Shown here one piece after another: positions 55,237 through 64,000 of a stretch of DNA of 64,000 bases. Each line of letters opens with the position of its first letter. The stretch's first letter is position 1. A program made the translations under genes and the position numbers. Below the pieces are notes generated by a model. The model was not told the DNA's origin and did not search any database. It worked only from the letters and a program-made list of their open reading frames with translations. The DNA comes from Enoplosus armatus (lineage: Eukaryota; Chordata; Actinopteri; Centrarchiformes; Enoplosidae). The stretch lies in the NCBI RefSeq assembly GCF_043641665.1, contig NC_092201.1:2542501-2606500 (forward strand), written 5' to 3'.

Positions 55237-55382
55237 TGGAAAGCAAAACTGTGTTCCATCTGAGGTGCCAAACATTCAGTTTGAAATATATCCACCCCCT
55301 CCATCAAATCCTTCACAAATCTGAATATATCTTTATTTCTGCTTGTCCCACCTTTTCCCTTTCCATCCTTGTGCAATTGTGA
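55237..55382 (+). repeat. Local duplication, copy A
   Basis: About 146 bases closely match 56641-56790 in the same orientation, offset 1404 bases. A 26-base core (55280-55305) is identical in both. Both copies are open in the same plus frame, but of 11 differences in the central 93 bases about 8 change the amino acid, so a protein under selection is not supported. Confidence 0.75.
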
Positions 55383-56640
55383 GTCTTTTTTTTGGCTCAC
55401 ATAGGGAAAATACTTGGTTTGGCCAATAGCTGTCAGAAATCAAATCTGTGAGGTTTTGTTCACACCTGCAGTTTGGTTTCCATTAATCTCAGAAGGAAAA
55501 TAGACTCATTGTCGCCTTTATTCTACTCTTTCTGGAGGTCACGCTGTTTACAAAAGAACCCAGCATTGTAGCTATAAACTCACATGGACTGAAAAGCGAC
55601 TCATTCGTTGGACAGTTTTAGTGAGTCATCATCTTACATCATCGGGGCTTCGTGGACCCGTGGAGGAGAAGCAAGTCACGCAAAACTCAACTGCTCTTGA
55701 AGTTTTCATTCTTCTCAACTGACAACGTACTGGATTGAATCTGAGGTGTACTGAACCAAAACATGATGCCTCATCTACGTCTACTTACGTTTCCTAGAGT
55801 ACCTTTGGTGCATCGATTAGAGATGAAAGTGGTGTAATCTGACCAAGTATTTGCGTTCCGCTCGGGTGAAGGCACTAAAACGTGCTGTCGTTCGGTGGAT
55901 TGAATTGTTCTCGTCGCTGACAGAAGATGGAGAATGAAAATGGCTTGTTGTTATTGACTTTTAACTTTAGGTACTGCGTTGTCAAAGTTGTTGATTATTG
56001 GGAAAATAAAAATAGATATGAATAGGTGGTAATTTGTTGATGTGTTTGATTTATTGTGTCTTGGATATTTTCAGGCAGGGGCTTGAATTAGTCATATAAA
56101 GAGGTAGAATTTCTGTGTAAGTGTCCGGCGATGTCACCAGTGTAACATATCATATTATGGACTGGGACTTGTGGGTTTGTTGAGAAATATGAGTACCGGT
56201 GATGTTTAAGCATGCTGGACTTTGTTCTGCTATCCAACGTAGTTGCCCTGGAAATACAGTATCCATGGCTATCCATGGAAATAAGCCAAATCCATAATTA
56301 ACTAACAACTAAATCTTGCAAAGTACATCACTCGTAGTTGTTTTAACAGACAGTGTTTCAGTTTGGACGTGAGTGAGATTCTGTCAGAATAGAGGTCTTG
56401 ATGTCAGTGAGGTTTTAGAAGTCAGTAGGATGTCAGTCGTGTTTTTAAGTGTCTAGTTTGAGTGCACGGCTGTGATGCATGCGGTGTGATGTGTGCTGCA
56501 ATTCATTTTTTAAAATGTGTTAGGATTTTTTAAAGTCTTCTCGTGTGTCCCCGGGCTAAGATACCTGAGCAGCTCTCTCTTCCTCCCTGCTGCCTGCCGT
56601 TTTATCCTTTCATCCTCTCCTGTCCGTTTTCATCTTCTGT
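55383..56640. other. Non-coding spacer between the two copies
   Basis: Unique sequence, including a small 'tatccatgg' doublet at about 56261-56279. No recognised gene or repeat. Confidence 0.55.
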
Positions 56641-56790
56641 TGGAAAGGGAAACCGTGTTCCATCTAAACTGCCAAACATTCACTTTGAAATATATCCACC
56701 CCCTCCATCGAATCCATCCCAAATCCGCATATATCTTTATTTCTCTGTTTCCCCCCACCTTCTCCCTCCCTGTCCTTGTGCGGCTGTTGA
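56641..56790 (+). repeat. Local duplication, copy B
   Basis: Second copy of the 55237-55382 segment; identical core at 56684-56709. The pyrimidine-rich 3' half has drifted more, with small length changes. Either a tandem duplication with about 1.25 kb spacer, or two copies of a dispersed repeat that I do not recognise. Confidence 0.75.
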
Positions 56791-59700
56791 TCGACCTCTT
56801 TTCTCTGGCTAATTTTTCTCTGAGTTGCCGACATGAAGATTTGTGAACGGGCCCTGGTTCTGAATGTTGGCTTGTTGCCTGGTCATAAATCTCCGCTCTG
56901 AGTTCGGGTCCAGACCTGGATCTCAACATGCAACCCCACCTCCCTGTCCGTGGTGGAAGAACACCATAAAACTCCCTGGCCTACAAACTGGCTCGCTGCT
57001 GGAAGACTCCCGTGCTTTTTACGGCCGCTTCTCATCTTTGTACTGTACACAGAGCTTTCTGAAGCTGAGGGATGAGTTGCTGTCATGATAAACAACAGGA
57101 TAATTAAGTGCAACGAAAAAGCTGGATAACAGGTGCAGTATGTCGCTGAGAGGATGTCAAACGTTGGGTGTGTTCCCAGCCTATCCGTAAGGGAAGATGG
57201 AAAAACATGTGACAGTGACCTGACTGAGCTCAAATAACTCTTTATGATTCACTGTTAAGGGCTCATGTCAGAAGTGGCAGTTCAGTGTTAGACTGTGGAA
57301 AAATCCCTGTACTTACTACCAAAACTGACGTCTGGAGTCAGAAGCAAGGACACAGATGGCATTTTTTTTTTCCTTTGTATCCCCGAAATTTGTTGTAGGA
57401 AGTGGCCAATTCTCATGACCCCTTACCAGCATCCCACCCGCAAATACTGCCAATTTTGTTCACTAGAAGGCCTAACTGGGCCAGAAGTACCGCTACTGGG
57501 ACCTATTTTTAGCGCTGTTGTCCTCCTCTGAGATGTTATCATAACCAACACAACCGATGGCCAGAGCAACTAAAATAAAACCCAGGTTGAAACAAACTAT
57601 AGTTTTCCTTTAATTTATCTTTATTTCCTCCTTAAGTAGTCTGGTTCAATTTGATTCATCTTCACAACAATCATGAAACAACTCAATTATGAAAGTAATC
57701 AATAGCCTTTTAAAAAAAAAGCCTTTAATTAAAGTAAATGATTGAAACGACATTATTTACATTGGAACCAGACACTGCAGCTGCGCTCGCGGCCCTGCGA
57801 GGCTGCATTCAGGCACAGCGGCGCTTCAGAACGTTTAAATGTGTAAAACTGAGTACAGTTGAGAATGGGTGTAAAACAGCTACAACACAACAGTGCTGTG
57901 TGACCATGCCCCCTTATTCAGTCCCTATTAGATTTGAAGTAGAGGGAAAAAAATAGACAAAATAGATGCATGTTGCTATCTGCCTGCCACCGCTCCCCCT
58001 CTGCAGCCCAAACACAGGCAATCAAGTGGGTAAACACATATACACACAACCGCTACAAGTGGCTGTGGATGTTTGTCCTCCTCTCCTCCATCTCTTCCTC
58101 CATCTCTCCCTCCATCCAGGCTAATCTCCCATTAAAATGGCACTGACTCTGCGGGCTGTGTTTACCCCGCCGGATATGAAGTGTGTATTCCTATTTTTAT
58201 TTATTTATTTTTTTAAACCAATGCCTTGTTGTTTGAAGTGCTAATTCTGTTGTTCTGCCTTTATCTTGTGATCAGATGGCCTTCTAGCCTCTCACTTCAC
58301 ACCTCTGGAGGGACAGGATCCGTCCCAGGTGGAAGCTTTTCACTGGATTGTCCTGGTTTTTCAGCTGCTTTAAAATAACATAAAAGCAGCGCTCCATTAT
58401 GTGCCGTAACAGCAAATCGAAAGCTTTTTTTTTTTACTTTTTACAGACCATTTATTGTTGCACAGTGGGTTGCAAGACTTATATTTGCACTGAACAGAAG
58501 ATAAAGAAGCACTTTATTTGCCAAGTTCATTTTGCACATATCCAGAACTTGTCCTCCACATTTAAATAATTAGAAACAGTGGGCAGCTACTGTCTGGCGC
58601 CTGAGGACAATAGATGCAAGGAGGACATTACCGGGTTTTTTCTACTTCCACCTTTTCAAAAGGCTCCAGATCACATGTTTAAGGTTTTAGGTTTGCCCAA
58701 AGTCCAGCACCTGTCACCTGAGTCTCTGACATTCAAAGGCCACACATTTAGACCACCTCAGGTTAGTGGCAGCTACTGTTGGCGTCAGTACGTCAGCACG
58801 TGCTGTAACAAGACTTCCACAAGCCACAGGAAGAGTTTGGAATTTTATTGTTTTCTCATCTGCTATCATTTGTCATGTTCTTAGTGTTATAATAAAGTCC
58901 ATTGTTATTGCTATTATTAATACAATCTGTTAGATTTAATTAAATACTGGAAGAAAACTCTGAGCAACATCGACTCCCACATCAAGCGGCAGCTGACACA
59001 ATCTATCTCTCGTCACCTGTGACGTCCAAACGACTCCGTCGAGGGTGGGAACCATCGCCGTTTGCTTCGGAGCGAGGCCATTTATACCCTGCTGTGCTGT
59101 GAAGATCCAGTGGAAATAAAAATGAGTAAAGACTTGCATGGCTAAAGCTTGCAACACCCATGCAAATGGAAAAATGACATTACATGCATGTCTGTGCTTG
59201 TGGGGGGAAACAAGAGAAGCTTTTGAAAAAGATCTCTGTCTGTCTCCCATTTGCTGGTGTAAAATTGGGAACATTTGTTGACTTTCATGCTCTCTCAACC
59301 TCTTCTGGAGCCCTTTCAGAGATAGGAAGCCTCGATGCATTGATCCTCAGTGGAAAAGGATTTAAGTGCACTCGTATAGTTGTCAATCTGGAATATATCC
59401 CTTAAGTGGCTAATAACATTTTAAGAAAAGGTAGCATTCTGTGTATGTATCTTCACAATATTTAGTGTGATAATCCATTCAGCATGGAATCGGATCCGTT
59501 GGAACAATGCCTCAAAAGTATGTGTATGTGTTTGCGTGTGTGTGTTTTGTGTGTCTAAGCTGTGAATGTAACTCAGCTGGAATATCTCAGTCAGGGCTGA
59601 GCTGAGCAGGTGACCCAGAAAAAGAGCAAACAGAGATGGAGGGAGTGAAGGGAGGGAGGAAGCCAGGGGAAAAAGAGAAAGTCTGATATTTATAGATATG

Positions 59701-60743
59701 AGGATAATGATGGTACCCAACAGAGAGTTTGAACAGAGACTTGTGGATAAAGTGTGTGTTTGTGTGTGTATACGATGTTGGTGAGAATACATTCCAGCAC
59801 TAAAACCTGCCTGTTTGCAGATAAGACTTGTACATCATCAATATCCCTCCTGTAATTCCAACATATCACACTCCAGCCAGTCCATCTACTTATTCCCCCA
59901 TTCTTTTATTTGACTTCCTGTTTCCTGCTAGACAACACAGACTTTGTAAGTTTTGTTTTTGGAGATAACAGTCGGGCAGATAAAGATGTTTTCCCTAAAT
60001 CTAAAAAGAATTTCATTAGCACAGATTTCAGTGAGGACTTTAATTGTCCAGTAATCACCTAAATGCTATTTCAGGGGCTCCTCTATTCTAAAGAGCTCCG
60101 TAAGGAAGTTAGAGTGAAATATTATATTTGCAGAAGAAGCTCTTAAGAGGACCATTGAGTGTATTATAGATGCATTGTCTCACAAAGTTTTTGCATTTTT
60201 TGCACGTTCTTCCACTCAAATCCCCATTTGGGCCGCTCCAAAAAAAACCTCCACTAACTTGTTGTTTCTAAAGGCAAGAATTTGGTGATAGAAAGAACAA
60301 AACTTTACTTAGAAGACAGCAAACGTTCATAATCTTTTCCAGCTTGTCCCGTCCGGGGCTCTGAACCATTCGGCACCTTGCACTGAATTTTTAGAATCTT
60401 TGGCAAGAAATAAGTCAAATGTAAATATGCCAGCAGGAGCATGTTCAGTCCAAAACTATTGATGCTGGCTTTCAGTAGCCCATACTGGTCAAACTCTATT
60501 TCCAGCAGCCTTTAAAGGCAACATTAATCCCTTTCTTTCTCCATCCTTTGGCCCTTCTTCCCTCCCTCCTTTGTTCCGTTCACCAGTGTCCTTCCCACCA
60601 TGTTGTCATGCAGAGCCAGCCGGTAGTCGGTAGGCCTGCTGACACTCTGTTCCATCGCTCAGACCCACACTGTCACCTGCCTCATTAGTGCTGAACTGGT
60701 GGAGAAGAGACACACATAAATCCAAAAGCTGCATGGACACACG
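56791..60743. other. Unique non-coding stretch
   Basis: About 4 kb. A GGGA-rich stretch at 59637-59680, short GT units at 59520-59545 and 59752-59768, an A run at 57711-57720. Frames up to 134 codons (minus, 58936-59340) have no recognisable domain or splice support. Nothing else seen. Confidence 0.55.
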
Positions 60744-60777
60744 TGCACACACACACACGCACACACACACACACACA
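60744..60777. repeat. (CA)n microsatellite with GC interruptions
   Basis: CA/GC alternating tract of about 34 bases. Confidence 0.93.
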
Positions 60778-60890
60778 GCCAGACATTCACATGCACAGGC
60801 AAGCATCCGCATACTCAACTGAGAATGAGAAAAAATAAGGAGGTAAGAACTTGTTCTAGGTCACTGATATGTGTGTGACAGCATGCCAGA

Positions 60891-60915
60891 GTGTGTGTGT
60901 GTGTGTGTGTGTGTG
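60891..60915. repeat. (GT)n microsatellite
   Basis: GT tract of about 25 bases. Confidence 0.94.
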
Positions 60916-61729
60916 CAGCACAAGCCTTTTTACTGAGCCCACTGTCTTGCTGTGACAGAAGGTTTTGATTTTCCTCTTGTCTGACAGAAGTGACTTATGG
61001 CCGTACCGCTGTCCGTTAAAGACCCCAGGCCCCTCGAACAGGAGGCTATGTGTTCAAAGTCCAGATATTATAGAGTACAGGCCAGCAAGCAACCCTGGAA
61101 CCAGCAATCAACCAATACGGGTTGTTAAAGACTGAGAGCAATTTTTTCTGGACAAAACCTGCCAATAGCTGATTTTGCGGTGCCAATATTCATCTTTTTT
61201 ACATTTTACCATTTTCGTGCTAAAAAATTAGTCAGTGTTTTGTCCTGAATTGTGTTCTTGGCAGAGTGAAACGGCCTCTGCAAAACAGCAATTATGAGAC
61301 ACGGAAACTCATCACTAAAACCAAGCATTATAATAGTAATGATGATGATGAACACATTCGTGCATACTTGTGTGGAATCTGATTAAAATGTCAAATTAGA
61401 ATCAGTTCAGGTTAAGGGTTTCCGCAGAGACAGCCAACATGAGGCTGGAATGCTTACTGAACGCCTGAAAACTAAATAGCTTATAAGATCAAGAATGGAG
61501 AGACAACTTTGCTGTCCTTAGATCCTAACCACTGGACAGGGAATCTCTCTGGGAATCTGGGAATTTCTATGAGGCTCTAATATGCACTATTACCTATTTA
61601 ATGCTAATTTGGTAAATGCACACACTTTCTACCCCCCACACAACCACATCATAGCTCAAAAAAGCAGATCCAGATTCAGTCAGTGCAATTCACTATCTGG
61701 AGTTATCAAACGGCCTGAACACTTGGATC
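60916..61729. other. Unique non-coding stretch
   Basis: Nothing recognised. Confidence 0.6.
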
Positions 61730-61850
61730 AGACTCATCAGGATTTACATTGAATACGTGCAACAAATTCCATGATAATCCATCCAATAGTTGTCAGGATG
61801 TTTCACACAAAGTGGTGTACCAGCAGATTTGACCTTTGACCCCACTGACA
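61730..61850 (+). repeat. Teleost repeat fragment ('atccatccaatagttgt' family)
   Basis: 'aatccatccaatagttgtca' followed by 'ggatgtttcac', same family and orientation as 48088-48187. It carries its own DR1-type word TGACCTTTGACCC at 61830-61842. Confidence 0.6.
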
Positions 61851-62346
61851 GAAGACGGAGGATGTCTCCAGAACATTGACTACAAAAAAAGTGGAATCTG
61901 AGACTCTATTTTTTCCATTTCAATCAATCTGGTAAACACAGTTATTCTACGGTAGATGAGAACATGTCTGTTTTGTGTTATTCCCTGCGGCTAATCAGTC
62001 CCGTACTGCAGGTTTTAAAGCCGTGTTTTAACGGAGACCTCTTGGTGAGGTGAAGGCAGAGAGCTCTTCATGAACATGTGGAGAAAATAAATCATCTGAG
62101 GTTTGAGCAATGTAGGGAGGAGAGCTGCAAAGAAGAGCGCGAAAGGAGAAAGATCAGAAGCAAGAAACGTTATGTTCTCGTGGTCAGGGTTATGTTATGT
62201 CACGTTATGCTGATGCAGAAGCTGACTGGCATTTCAAAACAGCCCAGACGCTCCTGACAACTTCTTTACCCACCCTACTTCAAAACCTTGCAGACAGCCC
62301 CCTTCAGACTCATACCACACTTAGTCAGACCTGGAAGTCTCCTTAA
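61851..62346. other. Unique non-coding stretch
   Basis: Nothing recognised. Confidence 0.6.
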
Positions 62347-62379
62347 TGTGTGTGTGTGTGTGTGAGTGTGTGTGTGTGC
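62347..62379. repeat. (GT)n microsatellite
   Basis: GT array with one GA interruption, about 33 bases. Confidence 0.94.
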
Positions 62380-63679
62380 AGGCCAGAGGAAACAGATGCT
62401 TAGAGAGGGGCCTGAGTTTACACAAGACCAAAGGATCAAACCCAAACCACAGCCAGCAACGGGATTATTGCTCAACAGCACAGGAAGCCAGTTCGACTGA
62501 TATATTAGTTCACTGATACGCGTCTCTGTCGCCTCGTCTACATGTTGTTACGCACCGTTCGTGTGTGGAAACAGCTTCAACTTCTTTTTCTAAACTAAGG
62601 AACTAAGGAACGTATGTCAGTGAAATGTGATGGAAAGTTGGGTCAATGTAGAACTTACTATCGCCACCATGTGGCCATTTAGCACAGCTAGCTAGCTCTG
62701 TAGCCGGAAGTTAGCTTTACTTTGCTCCTCAGTGTTGCCTTAAGATGGAGTCAGTATGAGAAAACGGACACCTTCCTTCCATTGCGGCTTCCAGCTTAAC
62801 TTTACCTCAGCCCGGGTTAATTACCAGAATATCTCAAAAAGCTACTGAACAGATTTCAGTGAGATTTGGCTGAAAGGGTCAGCCATGGGCTTCTGAAGAT
62901 CGTATTCATTTAAGATCATTTTCTTCCTGGAGTCCTTGCTTCTTAACATATCTCTGAGAGCCAACGAAGATTTTTGACATTTTGAATATTTAGCAATTAC
63001 TTTTTTCGCCAGTTCCTTTATAAATTTCATCTAAAAGTCACCCACTTTGATACATGTAATCCTTTGATGATCCTGAAAAAGGTTTTAATATTTTGATTTT
63101 GAAATCGCATTAATTCATCAGTTTCTTGTAGGCATGACGTACTTGACAAAACTGCTAAAATTCTTGAAGTAATTGAGCAATTGCAACCACATTTCAAGTT
63201 CATGTCAACTCCAAATGATCCTGTAACATCTGAGCTGGCACTGCAGAGACATGATAAATTCCAATGGCCATAAATCTGACTGACTCCCTCTTGCACAATT
63301 CATGCTTGAACAATGCCATAATATTCCAAGGATTTAGTTCTCCAGAAGAAAGCGTGGCTGTCTATGACTGAGCTAGGTTGATTGTGCAGCCTTGGTGGAA
63401 TTCTCTGGGTCTCTTATACTTGGCAATATTATAGCATATTATATTGTTTTAGTATCTCATGCTTTTCCACCCGAACAACATCAGTTTCAATATCAACTGT
63501 GAACATTTCCTTCGTGCTGCAGTCGAAAATTGGCCGTAAATATCTTTTATCTGCTGCTTAAATCCCAAACTATCAGCACTGACCTTCAAACACACATCGG
63601 TCCAGTATAAGAACCAGCTGTTAGCATCACACTCATTTGACAAACAACAACAGCTTCATAAAAATGGAATCCTCTCTGC

Positions 63680-63681
<2 letters not shown>
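62380..63681. other. Unique non-coding stretch
   Basis: AT-rich; frames of 60-90 codons on the minus strand lack support. Confidence 0.6.

Positions 63682-63716
<35 letters not shown>
63682..63716. repeat. (CT)n(CA)n compound microsatellite
   Basis: CT units (63682-63696) running into CA units (to 63716). Confidence 0.93.
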
Positions 63717-63785
63717 TGAAAGACCTTTCTGCTTTGGGAAACGAGCATTCATCTGCACATGAACTCTTACACAACCGGCATTGTC

Positions 63786-63862
63786 ATGGCTGCGTCGAGC
63801 CCGACAGAGAGAGGAAAGAGGGGAGCTGAGAACAATGAGCCGAATAACAGAGCTCCATCAGA
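63786..63862 (+). CDS. Possible first coding exon at the window edge (unknown gene, weak)
   Basis: An ATG with G at -3 and G at +4 opens MAASSPTERGKRGAENNEPN then NRAPS and two further bases, and the 77-base segment ends at a donor-like AGA|GTAAAC; read-through meets TAA at once. The hydrophilic composition is typical of many eukaryotic N-termini, but 25 codons is short enough for chance. No family recognised and the sequence after it runs off the window. Confidence 0.2.
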
Positions 63863-64000
63863 GTAAACAAACTGCCATCCAGGTCGGTGTGCTGTCAGCG
63901 TGTGTGGGAGGAGAGACAGGTGGACGCAGTGTACTCTTCACCTGGGTTTAAGGGTTCTCCAGGCAGGGACGAGCGAGGCTGGATGGCAGAGAGGCGAGAG
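63863..64000. other. Right edge, non-coding
   Basis: Mixed, mildly CpG-rich sequence with no recognised element. Confidence 0.5.

Noticed and set aside
61830..61842. DR1 word TGACCTTTGACCC as a functional site
   Set aside because: It lies inside a dispersed repeat copy, so it was kept out of the promoter cluster and reported only as part of that repeat.
1..64000. CRISPR array or bacterial operon
   Set aside because: Repeats present are dinucleotide or dispersed eukaryotic types; no regularly spaced identical repeats with unique spacers and no run of intact genes.
1..64000. Endogenous retrovirus or intact transposase/reverse transcriptase genes
   Set aside because: No long frame with polymerase, integrase or transposase motifs was seen; only short non-coding element fragments.

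Overview
This window reads as vertebrate, most likely teleost fish, nuclear DNA. The evidence is (1) dozens of (CA)n/(GT)n microsatellites plus GA, TA, CAA, GGA and CCG tracts; (2) interspersed sequences that I recognise from memory as common teleost repeats, such as the 'atccatccaatagttgt' family, the 'gtaaaagtactc' element and the 'gtagagccgctgctcctcc' tail; and (3) no compact bacterial-style gene packing on either strand. I ran no alignment, so family names and species assignment are recollection and inference. There is no convincing multi-exon protein-coding gene, rRNA, tRNA or CRISPR array. The longest open frames lie across microsatellites or GC-rich patches and look like shadows.

Layout. 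1-5 kb: pyrimidine tracts, poly-C/poly-G runs, a C-rich block and a dense microsatellite cluster at 2.7-3.3 kb. 5-30 kb: mostly unique non-coding DNA with one clear inverted-repeat transposon relic (5.2 kb), a few teleost repeats and several AT-rich, non-repetitive islands that look like conserved non-coding elements. This resembles a long intron or the regulatory surroundings of a developmental gene. 29.5-34.5 kb: repeat-rich (teleost repeats, a second small inverted-repeat element, many CA/GT tracts). 35.7-39.2 kb is the most gene-like part: a TATA/homeodomain/DR1 cluster, three DR1 nuclear-receptor-type motifs within 2.4 kb, a (CCG)7 tract, and a CpG-rich patch holding a minus-strand ATG in ideal context that leads 53 nt later into a consensus splice donor. 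42.6-43.0 kb is a second CpG-rich patch. 44-52 kb: microsatellites, fragments of teleost repeats including a roughly 650 bp retroelement-like tail, and one element-like island with another DR1. 53-64 kb: mostly unique sequence, a diverged 150 bp duplication spaced 1.4 kb apart, and a possible plus-strand first exon at the very right edge.

Best overall reading: a non-coding regulatory or intronic stretch, with a candidate minus-strand promoter and first coding exon near 39.0 kb whose remaining exons would lie to the left, largely or wholly outside the window. The gene could not be identified. I found no previously undescribed multi-component system. The observations most worth checking are the 39.0 kb first exon, the DR1 motifs around it and the 55.2/56.6 kb duplication.
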